DNA of 64,000 nucleotides from Roseovarius sp. GTDB taxonomy: Bacteria > Pseudomonadota > Alphaproteobacteria > Rhodobacterales > Rhodobacteraceae. Within the stretch, counting starts at the first letter, position 1, and each line of letters starts with the position of its first letter. Shown piece after piece: positions 54,057 to 63,547 of the stretch. The notes under the pieces are model-generated. The model saw only the letters and a list, made by a program, of their open reading frames with translations. It made no database searches and was not told the DNA's origin. The position numbers were made by a program, and so were the translations under genes. The DNA is taken from positions 496,001-560,000 of the forward strand of contig NZ_JAUCYU010000002.1 of the NCBI RefSeq assembly GCF_030373445.1. The letters are read 5' to 3'.

Positions 54057-54620
54057 TCAGGCCGAAATGCCGGTATCGCCATCCCGCCATTCGCCGGGGA
54101 CGAGGTCGTCGATCGCCCAGCCGCCGATGCGCCAGCGGACGAGGCGCAGGGTGGGGTGGCCCACATGGGCCGTCATCCGCCGCACCTGTCGGTTCCGGCC
54201 TTCGGAAATGGCGAGTTCCAGCCAGCAATCCGGCACCGACTTGCGGAAGCGGATGGGAGGGTCACGCTCCCATATCTTCGGTGGGTCGATCAGCCGGGCC
54301 TTTGCGGGGCGCGTGCGGCCGTCTTTCAGGTCGACACCGCCCCGTAACGCGGCCAGCGCCGCCTCGTCCGGCGTGCCTTCGACCTGCACGAGATAGGTCT
54401 TTTCCTGCTTGTGTTTCGGATCGGCGATGCGCGCCTGCAGCCGGCCGTTATCGGTGAGAACCAGCAGCCCCTCGCTGTCACGGTCGAGCCGTCCGGCGGG
54501 ATAGACGCCCGGCACGTCGATAAAGGCCGACAGGGTCGGGCGCGTGCTGCCCTCGGTGCCCTTGTCGGTGAATTGCGACAGCACGCCGTAGGGCTTGTTG
54601 AACAGGATCACGCGGGTCAT
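54057..54620 (-). CDS. RluE-type 23S rRNA pseudouridine synthase
   Basis: 187-residue small RluA/RsuA-family synthase without an S4 domain. The catalytic Asp is in YPAGRLDRDSEGLLVLTDNG; FNKPYGVLSQFTDKGTEG and SEGRNRQVRRMTAHVGHPTL are the other hallmarks. It resembles RluE, which modifies position 2457 of 23S rRNA. ATG 54620 begins MTRVILFNKPYG. Open sequence upstream to 54902 lies inside the divergent acyltransferase gene and is a shadow. Confidence 0.92.
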   Translation of the reverse strand: MTRVILFNKPYGVLSQFTDKGTEGSTRPTLSAFIDVPGVYPAGRLDRDSEGLLVLTDNGRLQARIADPKHKQEKTYLVQVEGTPDEAALAALRGGVDLKDGRTRPAKARLIDPPKIWERDPPIRFRKSVPDCWLELAISEGRNRQVRRMTAHVGHPTLRLVRWRIGGWAIDDLVPGEWRDGDTGISA

Positions 54621-54744
54621 GGCCCCAGATAGCCGTGCTCGCCGGCCAATTGAAACCTTTCTTTCGGCCCAAATTCGCACGTTTTCCCCCACAAAGGAAA
54701 AATCTGGTATCACTGTGTTCGGGGTTGTCCGGGGTTTGTCAGTC

Positions 54745-55560
54745 ATGTCGGTTGTATTTCGTGCTCGGGTGCTGTGGGTGGCGTGGTGGTATCGCGCGAT
54801 CTTTGCCCGGCTGTCGGGACAGCGCGACATCGTCCGGGCCAACCTTGCGCGGGTCTTCGCGGATGAAAGCGACCGGGCGCGCCGGGGGCTCGAGCGGCGC
54901 ATCCTGGGGAACCAGGCGCGGTTCTACGGCGAGATCATGAATGCCGAGCAATTCCTTCCGGCCCTCGGAAAGCCCGAGATCGATGGGCCGGGAAAGGCGC
55001 CGTTCTTCGAAGCCGTCGAGGCGGGCAAGCCGGTCATCCTGTTGACGGGGCATGTGGGAAACTACGTAGTCGGGCTTCAGATGCTGGCGGCGCTGGGGAT
55101 AAGGGCGGGGTTCCTGTACCGCACGCGGGGCAACCTGCTGCTCGACAGCCGGTTCGAGCGGGTTCTGGGCCAGATGGGGCAGGCGGGCTTCAAGATCGGT
55201 CACCGGAAGCACCGGCAGTATGAAGGCAGCCTGAAAGAGTTCATTTCCTTCCTGGGCGAAGGCAACCCGGTGGTGATGCTGGGCGACCATCGCGACCGGC
55301 GGGGGGCGCGGCTCAGGTTCCTGGGGCAGCGGAAGGCGCCGACATCACTGACGCCCGCGAAACTGGCGCTGGCGCATGGTGCGCCGCTGATCCCGTGCTT
55401 CGTGCTGCGGCAGGGGCGGCACAGCCGGTTTCGGGTACACATGGCGGCGCCCATTCCGCCGGGCGAGCCGAAGAAGATGATGCAGCAATTCAACGACGTG
55501 GTCAGCGAACTGATATTCGACGACCCCGCGCAATGGTCATGGACGATCCGCCGATGGTAG
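54745..55560 (+). CDS. LpxL/HtrB-like lipid A acyltransferase-family protein with altered catalytic motif
   Basis: 271 residues of the LpxL/LpxM (lysophospholipid acyltransferase) family. The N-terminal part is hydrophobic and basic; the motif region reads KPVILLTGHVGNYVVGLQML. In active family members the motif is HX4E or HX4D, as in HFGNWE, but here the acid position is Val, codon GTA at 55067. Later family pieces remain: VMLGDHRDRRGARLRFLG and APLIPCFVLRQGRHSRF. Either the protein is catalytically changed, or a point change from GAA has occurred. ATG 54745 is used. It overlaps the next gene by 22 bases. Confidence 0.85.
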   Translation: MSVVFRARVLWVAWWYRAIFARLSGQRDIVRANLARVFADESDRARRGLERRILGNQARFYGEIMNAEQFLPALGKPEIDGPGKAPFFEAVEAGKPVILLTGHVGNYVVGLQMLAALGIRAGFLYRTRGNLLLDSRFERVLGQMGQAGFKIGHRKHRQYEGSLKEFISFLGEGNPVVMLGDHRDRRGARLRFLGQRKAPTSLTPAKLALAHGAPLIPCFVLRQGRHSRFRVHMAAPIPPGEPKKMMQQFNDVVSELIFDDPAQWSWTIRRW

Positions 55561-56615
55561 CGCCGAAACTTCTCATCCACGTGCCCGGCAACCTTCTGGA
55601 CCGGCACGGGCAGGCGGGCTTCGGGCTCTACGGCCGGATCGCGCCCGAGCTGCGGCGCATGGGGTTGGAGGTGGACTTCGTCGAGCGGCCCTCGACGACC
55701 GAGCTGAGCACCTACTCGAAGGAGGATTTCCACCTCGTCCATCACGGGTTCCTGCGGCGGTTCAACCTGCTCAACTGCGGCATCGCCTATGTCTGGCCCT
55801 ATTGGTATCTCGATCAGCGCGGGGTGCTGTGCGACAGCTCGATGATAAATGCCAATCCGCGGCTGGCGGGGGTGAATGGCAGGCAGGCGAAGAAGTTCTT
55901 CAACGCGCTCCATGGCAAGACGGTGGAGCGGGGTGTTTCGAAATACGACCAGCCCGAGCGCAGGGAAGCTATCGGGCAGGATGCGATTATCGTCTTCTTG
56001 CAGGGCCTGTCCGACCCGGTGCTGCGCAGCATGCACATGATGGAAACCGAGATGCTCGACCTCGTGATGCGTCATCGGCAGGGGCGCCGGGTGCTGATAA
56101 AGCCGCATCCGAAGTTCCCGGACACCATCGCCTCGGCCCACGCGCTGATGCTGGCCGAGCGGGAGGCGGACGTGCAGGTCATCGATGCCAACATCCACGA
56201 CCTTCTGGAAGGGGCGTATTGCTCCGTTTCGATCTGTTCCGGGGCTTCCTTCGAGGGGCTGTTTCATCGCGTCCCGGCCATCCTGTTCGGCCGGAGCGAT
56301 TTCGCTGCCTGTGCCTGGACCGTGCGCACGGAGGAGGAGGCCGAGAAAGCGCTGAAGGAGATCGGCATCGCCGAGTTCCCCTACGAGCGGTTCCTGTTCT
56401 GGTTCCTGCGCAAGAAGATGTACAACCAGCGCAACCCGAACCTTGCGGCGCGGGTGCTTCAGCGAATCAAGCGGACGGGCTTCGAATTGATGCCGGAAGG
56501 GGCTGTGAGCCCGGTGACGCGTGTGCTGGGCCCCGCGGGTGACAGCAAGGCGCCTGCGCCGCTTGTGCCGCCTGCCAAGTGGAAAACCTCAGAGAAACGC
56601 AACCGAGAGACCTGA
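55539..56615 (+). CDS. KpsS/CapS-like capsule polysaccharide protein
   Basis: 358 residues resembling the capsule polysaccharide biosynthesis/export family (KpsS-like, Kdo transferase type). Key stretches are RRVLIKPHPKFPDTIASAHA, DVQVIDANIHDLLEGAYCSV and SICSGASFEGLFHRVPAILF, where the SGASFEGL turn is typical of such glycosyltransferases. Probably cytoplasmic, adding a sugar to a lipid-linked acceptor. The start overlaps the acyltransferase gene (ATG 55539; ATG 55554 also possible), so both may modify one envelope glycolipid. Divided from trpE by convergent orientation. Confidence 0.72.
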   Translation: MDDPPMVAPKLLIHVPGNLLDRHGQAGFGLYGRIAPELRRMGLEVDFVERPSTTELSTYSKEDFHLVHHGFLRRFNLLNCGIAYVWPYWYLDQRGVLCDSSMINANPRLAGVNGRQAKKFFNALHGKTVERGVSKYDQPERREAIGQDAIIVFLQGLSDPVLRSMHMMETEMLDLVMRHRQGRRVLIKPHPKFPDTIASAHALMLAEREADVQVIDANIHDLLEGAYCSVSICSGASFEGLFHRVPAILFGRSDFAACAWTVRTEEEAEKALKEIGIAEFPYERFLFWFLRKKMYNQRNPNLAARVLQRIKRTGFELMPEGAVSPVTRVLGPAGDSKAPAPLVPPAKWKTSEKRNRET

Positions 56616-56623
56616 ACGGTTCC

Positions 56624-58135
56624 TCAGCCGTTCCCTTCACCGGTGAATCGGGCCGCATCGGCGGCAGCCCGGCGGATGGCGTTCGACTTGTGGACGGTCT
56701 CCATGTACTCGGCGTCCGGGTCGCTGTCATAGACGACACCGCCGCCGGCCTGGATGTAGAGTGTTTCGTCCTTCACCAGCGCGGTGCGCAACGCGATACA
56801 GATGTCCATGTCTCCGCCCGCGCTGAAATAGCCCACGCCGCCGCCGTAGACGCCGCGTTTCTCGGGTTCGAGCTCGTCGATGATCTCCATCGCGCGGACC
56901 TTGGGGGCGCCGCTGACCGTGCCGGCAGGAAGGCCCGCCAGCAGGGCCGAGAGCGCATCCTGATCCTCGGCCAGTTCGCCCACCACGTTCGAGACGATAT
57001 GCATCACGTGGCTGTAGCGTTCGATGATGAATTCCTCGGTCGGGTGGACGCTGCCGATTTTCGCGACCCGGCCCACGTCGTTGCGCCCGAGGTCGAGGAG
57101 CATGAGGTGCTCGGCCAGTTCCTTCTGGTCGGCAAGCAGGTCGGTCTCGTGGGCACGGTCTTCCTCGGGGGTGGCGCCGCGGGGGCGGGTGCCGGCGATG
57201 GGGCGGATGGTCACCTGCTTGTCGAACACCCGCACGAGGATCTCGGGGCTGGCACCGACCACCTGGAAGCCGCCGAAATTGAAGTAGAACATGAAGGGCG
57301 ACGGGTTGGTGCGCCGGAGGCTTCGATAGAGGGCGAAGGGCGGCTGGCGGAACGGCTGGGTCCAGCGCTGGCTGGGCACGACCTGGAAGATGTCGCCGGC
57401 GCGGATATATTCCTTGGCCTTCTCGACGGCCTGGCAATAGGCCTCGCGGGTGAAGTTCGACACGGGCGGCGCATCCTCGTGCGCCTCGCCGAGGTTGCGG
57501 CTGGTCTGGGGCAGGGCGCGGTCGAGGTCGCGCACGGCATCCATCACCCGTTCGGCGGCCTGGGCATAGGCGGCCCTGGCAGAGAGCCCGGCATCGGCCC
57601 ACGCGGGGGCCACCACGGTCACGTCACCCTTTACCCCGTCCAGCACGGCGACGACCGAGGGGCGCAGCATCAGCGCGTCGGGCACGCCGAGCGGGTCGGG
57701 GTTGACGTTCGGCAGGTGCTCGACCAGCCGGATCATGTCATAGCCCAGGTAGCCGAAGAGCCCCGCGCTGGCGGCGGGCAGGTCGTCGGGCAGGTCGATC
57801 CGGCACTCGGCGATCAGGGCGCGCAGGCTGTCGAGCGGGCCGCCTTCCTGGTCCTCGAACGCGGCGGCGTCATAACGGGCCTGCCGGTTGATACGGCTGG
57901 TGGTGCCGTGGCATTGCCAGATCAGGTCGGGCTTCATGCCGATGATCGAATAGCGCCCGCGCACCTCGCCTCCGGTGACGGATTCCAGCATGAAGGCGTC
58001 CTGCGCGGCCCCGGTCAGCTTGAGCATCAGGGAAACGGGCGTATCGAGGTCGGCCGCGAGCCGGGCATAGACGACCTGGTTCTTTCCGGCCTCGTAACCC
58101 TCGGCGAAGGTTTCGAAAGAGGGGGTCAATTCCAC
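56624..58135 (-). CDS. trpE: Anthranilate synthase component I
   Basis: 503-residue chorismate-using subunit. Family stretches include the C-terminal chorismate-binding FQVVPSQRWTQPFRQPPFAL, RPIAGTRPRGATPEEDRAHE, LMLLDLGRNDVGRVAKIGSV and LPAGTVSGAPKVRAMEIIDE. The feedback site LLKLTGAAQDAF-type N-terminal region is present. The start codon is probably GTG. It lies 12 bases after the PpiD-type gene and some 4 kb from trpGDC, with unrelated genes between. Confidence 0.96.
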   Translation of the reverse strand: MELTPSFETFAEGYEAGKNQVVYARLAADLDTPVSLMLKLTGAAQDAFMLESVTGGEVRGRYSIIGMKPDLIWQCHGTTSRINRQARYDAAAFEDQEGGPLDSLRALIAECRIDLPDDLPAASAGLFGYLGYDMIRLVEHLPNVNPDPLGVPDALMLRPSVVAVLDGVKGDVTVVAPAWADAGLSARAAYAQAAERVMDAVRDLDRALPQTSRNLGEAHEDAPPVSNFTREAYCQAVEKAKEYIRAGDIFQVVPSQRWTQPFRQPPFALYRSLRRTNPSPFMFYFNFGGFQVVGASPEILVRVFDKQVTIRPIAGTRPRGATPEEDRAHETDLLADQKELAEHLMLLDLGRNDVGRVAKIGSVHPTEEFIIERYSHVMHIVSNVVGELAEDQDALSALLAGLPAGTVSGAPKVRAMEIIDELEPEKRGVYGGGVGYFSAGGDMDICIALRTALVKDETLYIQAGGGVVYDSDPDAEYMETVHKSNAIRRAAADAARFTGEGNG

Positions 58136-58147
58136 CTTGGGCGCCCT

Positions 58148-59989
58148 TTACTGGAAGTTGGAGTGCACGGCGTTGAGCGCCGCCTGATCCAGGTCGATAC
58201 CCGCACGGGCGCGGATGTCGTTGGCGAGAAGCTGGAACAGGTCCTGCGACAGGCTGGTCGCGGCGCGTTGCTGCAAGGCGCCCTGAAGTTCTTCGAGGTC
58301 GCCGTCCTCGGCATCGGGGGGAAGGATCTCGTTCAGCTTGATCACGAAGATGCGGCCATTGCCCTCGATCATCGTGGCGCCACCTTCTTCCATGCCGAAC
58401 ACCGTCTCGATGAAGGCGGGCGGCACCTCGGCGCGGTAATCGCGGCGGGTCATGGTTTCCGACCCGTCGACCGCCAGGCCCACATCCTCGAGGCTTTCGC
58501 CGTTGGACAGGTCGGCCACCAGCGGCTCGGCCTGGGCCTTCAGTTCCGTCACGAGCGCGTCGGCTTCCCACGCGGCGGTCACGGCGTCGCGCACCTCGTC
58601 TAGCGGTTGGACTTCGGGGGGAACGACCTCGTCCAGGCGCATGGCGAATATTCCGCCCTCGTCAAGCTGGATGACTTCGGGGTAATCGTCTTCGGTCAGG
58701 CCGTTGGCCGCGCTGCGGAACGCCTCATAGGCGGCGATACCGTCGCTCATGCCTTCGTGCCAGTCGATCTGGCCCAGCTCCATATCGGTTTCGTCGGCGA
58801 GATCCTCGATCGTGGCGCCACCGGCCAGAAGATCGTCGACCGCATCAATGCGGCTGTCGACGACGCGGCGGGCCCGGTCAGCGGCCAGTTCAGCGCGCAG
58901 GTCCGGCTCGGCTTCTTCGAAGGTGGTGACCTGTTCTGCGAGCACGGCGTTCACGCGGAATAGGGCCGGGCCCACGGACGAGGGAAGCGGGCCGACGACA
59001 TCGCCGGTTGAGGCCGCGAACACGTCTTCGCCGGCCCCGTCGAGCTCGGCTTGTGACACGTCGCCGAGGTCGATATCGGACAGCTCCAGCCCGCGGTCCG
59101 AGACCAGTTCTTCGAACGTGGCCTCGCCGCTTTCGATCCTTTCGAGCGCGGCCTGTGCCGCCTCCTCGTTGCCGAAGACCAGCCGTTCGACCAGCCGCCG
59201 CTCGGGCTGGTTGAACTCGGCATTCCGCGCCTCGTAGGCGTCGCGCAGGGCCTGTTCGTCCACCTCGACCGTGTCAATCAGCATGTCGGGCGTCAGCAGC
59301 GCATAGGTGATGCGCTTGCGCTCGGGGATGGTGAACTGGTCTTCGTGCTCGGAATGGTAGCTTTGCAGATCCTCGTCGTCCGGCACCGGCAGGCCGGTTT
59401 GCAGATCGCCCCGGTCGAGCACCGACCATTCGACCGAGCGCTGTTCGCCGAGATATTCCATCAGCGTCTGCATATACCCTTCGGGCATGGTGACGCCGGC
59501 CATCACCGAGGCCTGCAGGAAGCTGCGCGCGGTTTCGGCTCGGATATCTGCCTCGAAGGCGGATTCCGAGATACCGGCCTGATCAAGCGCATAGCGGTAT
59601 CCATCGCGGTCGAAATTGCCGTCGACGCCCTGGAACTGCTGCATGTTGACGATCTCGTCGCGCAGGTTCTCGTCGCCGATCGACAGGCCGATCTGCCCGG
59701 TTTCATGGTCGAACGCGGCCGAGGCGATGAGGCGGGCCAGCACGGATTCGGTCACGCCCATGTCGCGGGCCTCGGCGAGGCTGACGGGCTGGCCGCGTTC
59801 GGCTTCCAGCGCGCGGATTTCGCGTTGGAGCGAGCGGGCATATTCATCGACATCGATGTCGGAATCGCCGACCGAGCCGATCGATCGGACGCTGCCGGAA
59901 AGGTTGGTCACGCCAAAGCCGCCCAGCCCGAGGATGAGCAGGCCCATGAGGAGCCAGACTAGCGTGTTCGTGATACCCTTCTTCGCCAT
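58148..59989 (-). CDS. PpiD/SurA-type periplasmic peptidyl-prolyl isomerase
   Basis: 613-residue foldase. An N-terminal membrane helix (NTLVWLLMGLLILGLGGFGV) anchors it; then a SurA-N-like chaperone domain (VDEYARSLQREIRALEAERG, RDEIVNMQQFQGVDGNFDRD) and, in the C-terminal half, rotamase-like sequence (VLAEQVTTFEEAEPDLRAEL). It helps outer-membrane and secreted proteins fold. The parvulin core is divergent, so activity as isomerase is not certain. Next to trpE, downstream. Confidence 0.9.
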   Translation of the reverse strand: MAKKGITNTLVWLLMGLLILGLGGFGVTNLSGSVRSIGSVGDSDIDVDEYARSLQREIRALEAERGQPVSLAEARDMGVTESVLARLIASAAFDHETGQIGLSIGDENLRDEIVNMQQFQGVDGNFDRDGYRYALDQAGISESAFEADIRAETARSFLQASVMAGVTMPEGYMQTLMEYLGEQRSVEWSVLDRGDLQTGLPVPDDEDLQSYHSEHEDQFTIPERKRITYALLTPDMLIDTVEVDEQALRDAYEARNAEFNQPERRLVERLVFGNEEAAQAALERIESGEATFEELVSDRGLELSDIDLGDVSQAELDGAGEDVFAASTGDVVGPLPSSVGPALFRVNAVLAEQVTTFEEAEPDLRAELAADRARRVVDSRIDAVDDLLAGGATIEDLADETDMELGQIDWHEGMSDGIAAYEAFRSAANGLTEDDYPEVIQLDEGGIFAMRLDEVVPPEVQPLDEVRDAVTAAWEADALVTELKAQAEPLVADLSNGESLEDVGLAVDGSETMTRRDYRAEVPPAFIETVFGMEEGGATMIEGNGRIFVIKLNEILPPDAEDGDLEELQGALQQRAATSLSQDLFQLLANDIRARAGIDLDQAALNAVHSNFQ

Positions 59990-60025
59990 GTTTTCCCCTG
60001 TAAGACAGCGATGTTCCGAGCCTGT

Positions 60026-61231
60026 CTACGCGCTGCCGCCATTGGGGGCAAGGGGCAGGCCGAGACCCGCCAGACGGCCGAAAAGCGCTTCGATGGCGGG
60101 GCGGTCGACATTGGCGAAGGCGACGCGCAATTCGCGTGCGCCGCGGGCCTCGCCCTCGGGGTAGAACATGGTGGCGGGCAGCAGAAGCACCCCGGCTTCG
60201 CGCACCAGCAGGGGGGCCAGTTCGTCCGAGGGAATGTCGAACGGGTGGCGCAGGTAGGCGAAATAGGCGCCGCATCCCAGAAGCTGCCAGCCCTGCGGCG
60301 TGATCTTCGGCATGTTGTCGTGGATGGCGGCGCGGCGGTCGAGGATCTCGTCGCGTTCTCCGGCCAGCCATTGGCCGAGGTTGCGCATGCCCCAGAGCGC
60401 GGCGATCTGGCCAAGCTGGTTGGGGCAGATGGTGACGGTATCGAGGAATTTCTCGACCTCGGCGAGGAGGGACGGGTGGGCCACCATGGCGCCGACCCGG
60501 TGCCCGGTCAGGCGATAGGCCTTGGAGAAGGAGTAAAGCTGGATCAGCGTGTCGGGCCAGTCGGGATCGGTGAAGAGGCCGTGCGCCGCGCCGGGGCGGG
60601 CGTCGAAATCGCGATAGGTCTCGTCGACGATCAGCTTGAGCCCGCGGGCCTGGGCAAGGTGGTAGAAGCTTTCGACCAGGTCGGCCGGATACTCCACGCC
60701 GCCCGGGTTGTTGGGTGTCACGAGCACGATGGCCCGGGTCTTGTTCGTGATCCGCGCCTCGGCCTCGCCCGGATCGGGGAGGAGCTCCGGGCCGGTGGGC
60801 AGGGGCACGGCGGTCACGCCCGACATGTCGAGCCACATCTTGTGATTGAAGTACCACGGGGTCGGCAGGATGACCTCGTCGCCTTCGGTGCAGAGCGCGG
60901 TGATCGCGGCGCAGAAGGCCTGGTTGCAGCCCGAGGTGATGGCGACCTGTTCGGCCTTGATGACACCGCCATAGGCACGGCACCATTGCTCCGCCACCTC
61001 TTCGCGAAGCGCCGGAAGCCCGAAGACCGGGCCGTAAAGATGCGCCGAGGGCTGGCTCAGTGCGGCCTCGGCAATGACCTGTCGGAGCGCTTCGGGCGGC
61101 GGCTCGGCCGGGGCGGCCTGGCTGAGGTTGATGAGCGGGCGGTCGGGGGGAAACTCCACCCCCTCGACCCAGCGTTTCGCGGCCATGATCGGCGGCGGGA
61201 AGGTGGTGGCGGTGCGGGAAGGGCTGGTCAT
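60026..61231 (-). CDS. Class I/II PLP-dependent aminotransferase
   Basis: 401-residue fold-type I aminotransferase. Core features are ITSGCNQAFCAAITALCTEG, VLVTPNNPGGVEYPADLVES, KLIVDETYRDFDARPGAAHG, and the PLP Lys in QLYSFSKAYRLTGHRVGAMV. The substrate is not clear; aromatic or aspartate-like amino acids fit. Stands between the PpiD-type gene and gpt on the minus strand. Confidence 0.92.
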   Translation of the reverse strand: MTSPSRTATTFPPPIMAAKRWVEGVEFPPDRPLINLSQAAPAEPPPEALRQVIAEAALSQPSAHLYGPVFGLPALREEVAEQWCRAYGGVIKAEQVAITSGCNQAFCAAITALCTEGDEVILPTPWYFNHKMWLDMSGVTAVPLPTGPELLPDPGEAEARITNKTRAIVLVTPNNPGGVEYPADLVESFYHLAQARGLKLIVDETYRDFDARPGAAHGLFTDPDWPDTLIQLYSFSKAYRLTGHRVGAMVAHPSLLAEVEKFLDTVTICPNQLGQIAALWGMRNLGQWLAGERDEILDRRAAIHDNMPKITPQGWQLLGCGAYFAYLRHPFDIPSDELAPLLVREAGVLLLPATMFYPEGEARGARELRVAFANVDRPAIEALFGRLAGLGLPLAPNGGSA

Positions 61232-61363
61232 GGGGCGGTCCCTGTGGGTTGTCTTTCCCGCTCTTACCGCGCCGGTCCTTCGGTGCCAAGCTGGGGCCGG
61301 AATATCCAGGCAACCAAAGCCGGAGCAGGGGCAGGTTGCGACGCTCGATTACGTCGGCGCCGG

Positions 61364-61861
61364 TCAGACGCCGCGATAGGGCTCGACATATTGCAGCGCC
61401 ATGTCCCACGGGAAGAAAATCCACGTGTCCTGACTGACTTCGGTCACGAAGGTGTCGACCATGTCGCGGCCCATGGGTTTGGCGTAGATGGTGGCAACCT
61501 TGGCCTTGGGCATGTGCTTGCGCACCACGTCCAGCGTCTTGCCGGTATCGACGAGGTCATCGACGATCAGCACGCCCTCGCCATCGCCGACAAGGTCCAT
61601 GTCGGGGGACTTGATTACGACCGGGGCGCTTTGGGTCTGGTGGTTGTAGGATTTGACGCTGATCGTATCGACGGTGCGGATGTCGAGTTCGCGTGCCACG
61701 ATCATCGCCGGGGCCATGCCGCCGCGGGTGATGGCGACAACGGCTTTCCAGCCGTCCGCCGGCGCCTCGCCCTGAAGCCGCCAGGCCAGCGCGCGGGCGT
61801 CGCGGTGAAGCTGGTCCCAGCTGACATGGAACCCTTTTTCGTGGGGCAGGCGGTCTTGCAT
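61364..61861 (-). CDS. gpt: Xanthine phosphoribosyltransferase
   Basis: 165-residue type I phosphoribosyltransferase for xanthine and guanine salvage. The PRPP loop is [19 protein letters not shown]; substrate-binding stretches are [20 protein letters not shown] and [20 protein letters not shown], the latter with the WDxAxxW-like end. ATG 61861 matches the family; an upstream in-frame start at 61891 is less likely. Confidence 0.95.
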   Translation of the reverse strand: MQDRLPHEKGFHVSWDQLHRDARALAWRLQGEAPADGWKAVVAITRGGMAPAMIVARELDIRTVDTISVKSYNHQTQSAPVVIKSPDMDLVGDGEGVLIVDDLVDTGKTLDVVRKHMPKAKVATIYAKPMGRDMVDTFVTEVSQDTWIFFPWDMALQYVEPYRGV

Positions 61862-61936
61862 GGCGTCACTCCGTCGTTGTTCCGGGCGCATTAGCGCAAA
61901 GGCAGGGCGAACGGAAGGCGGTCCTTCTCGCCCGGG

Positions 61937-62542
61937 TCAACTCCGGTCGAAGGCCAGTTTCAGCCCGAGCGCGCCCAGCACCCCGGCCGCGATACGGTCG
62001 AGCACCGGTTTCAGCCGGAGGTAGCCGTCACGTGCCGCACGGGTCGAAAGCGCGCAGGCGAAGGCGGTATAGGCCGCGAATTCGACAAGCATGTGGTTGC
62101 CCACGATCAGCGCCTTCTGCGCGAGGTTCATGTCACGGGGGAAGATGACCACGAGAACGGCGGAGGCGAAGAGCACGGATTTCGGGTTGGCGAAATTGAC
62201 GAGCAGGCCGCTGACGAATGGACGCCGCCTTGGAGCCTGGGCCGAGTCCAGTGGCGTCTTCGCCTCGCGCCAGATGGAGACGGCGAGGTAGATCAGGTAG
62301 GCGGCGCCGATAATCTTGAGCGACATGTAGGCCCAGGGGAAGAGCGTGAAGATCACGTCGAGCCCCAGCAGCGCCGCGCCTGTCCATGCTGCCGCGACCG
62401 TGCCGAGGCCGAGGCCCGTGAGGATGCCGGCGGTGCGCCCCTCGACCAGGGTGGTGCGCAGGGCCATCAGCATCGCCGGGCCCGGGCTGGCCAGCGCGGC
62501 CAGCAGTGTCAGGTTGAAGGCGATCAGATGGGCCGGATCCAT
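61937..62542 (-). CDS. LysE-family translocator
   Basis: 201 residues, about six helices (IAFNLTLLAALASPGPAMLM, GLGTVAAAWTGAALLGLDVI, KSVLFASAVLVVIFPRDMNL and others), with the LysE/RhtB start SPGPAMLMALRTTLVEGRTAG. It likely exports amino acids or homoserine lactones. The substrate cannot be read. fabI lies directly upstream on the same strand, four bases apart. Confidence 0.92.
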   Translation of the reverse strand: MDPAHLIAFNLTLLAALASPGPAMLMALRTTLVEGRTAGILTGLGLGTVAAAWTGAALLGLDVIFTLFPWAYMSLKIIGAAYLIYLAVSIWREAKTPLDSAQAPRRRPFVSGLLVNFANPKSVLFASAVLVVIFPRDMNLAQKALIVGNHMLVEFAAYTAFACALSTRAARDGYLRLKPVLDRIAAGVLGALGLKLAFDRS

Positions 62543-62546
62543 GGCA

Positions 62547-63353
62547 TCAGGTCTTCTCGATATCGGGCGCGTCGACGGCCTTCATGCCGACCACGTGATA
62601 GCCCGCGTCGACATGCAGGACCTCGCCCGTCGTGCCGCTGCCGAGATCCGACAGCAGGTAGAGAGACGCCTTGCCGACATCGTCGATCGTGACGTTGCGG
62701 CGCAGGGGCGAGTTCAGTTCGTTCCACTTGAGGATATAGCGGAAATCGCCGATCCCGCTGGCGGCAAGTGTCTTGATCGGGCCGGCCGAAATGGCGTTGA
62801 CGCGGATACCATCCTTGCCGAGATCCTCGGCCAGGTACATGACCGACGCCTCGAGCGCGGCCTTGGCGATGCCCATGACATTGTAATGCGGCATCACCTG
62901 TTCGGCGCCGTAATAGGTCAGCGTCAGCATGGCGCCGCCTTCGTTCATCATCTTCTCGGCACGCTGTGCGACGGCGGTGAAGGAGTAGACCGAGATGTCC
63001 ATCGTGTTGAGGAAGTTGGTGCGCGTCGTGTCGACGTAGCGGCCACGCAGCTCGGTCTTGTCGGAGAACCCGATGGCGTGCACCAGGAAGTCGATCTTGC
63101 CCCAGGTCTTTTCAAGCTCCGCGAAGAGCGCGTCGACGCTGTCCATGTCGCTGACGTCGCAGGGCAGGACCACGTTTGACCCGAGTTGTTCGGCCAGCGG
63201 CGCCACGCGTTTCTTGAGCGCGTCCCCCTGGTAGGAAAAGGCCAGTTCTGCCCCGGCCTCGGCACAGGCGCGGGCGATGCCCCAGGCAATCGATTTGTCG
63301 TTCGCAAGGCCCATGATCAGCCCGCGTTTGCCTGCCATCAACGTATTCGACAT
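62547..63353 (-). CDS. fabI: Enoyl-ACP reductase FabI
   Basis: 268-residue NADH-dependent enoyl-acyl-carrier-protein reductase, last step of each fatty acid elongation. The nucleotide motif is RGLIMGLANDKSIAWGIARA; the catalytic Tyr and Lys are in MPHYNVMGIAKAALEASVMY. The substrate loop IRVNAISAGPIKTLAASGIG is standard. ATG 63353 is preferred over an in-frame start at 63371. Divergent from pdxH. Confidence 0.97.
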   Translation of the reverse strand: MSNTLMAGKRGLIMGLANDKSIAWGIARACAEAGAELAFSYQGDALKKRVAPLAEQLGSNVVLPCDVSDMDSVDALFAELEKTWGKIDFLVHAIGFSDKTELRGRYVDTTRTNFLNTMDISVYSFTAVAQRAEKMMNEGGAMLTLTYYGAEQVMPHYNVMGIAKAALEASVMYLAEDLGKDGIRVNAISAGPIKTLAASGIGDFRYILKWNELNSPLRRNVTIDDVGKASLYLLSDLGSGTTGEVLHVDAGYHVVGMKAVDAPDIEKT

Positions 63354-63547
63354 TTTTTGCCCTCGGCGCACTTGGTATTATGCTATTCCTTTAGGCGATC
63401 GACCACTCCGCATCAAGGGCATGGCGATGCCAACAAATGCCCTTGGCGGAACAACGGTCTAGCCGGCAGGTCGGAAAATCGGCTTGTGCCCCGGCCCGTG
63501 CCATCCTAGCAGCAAGGTTAACGACTTCTACGGAGTGATGCGAAACC

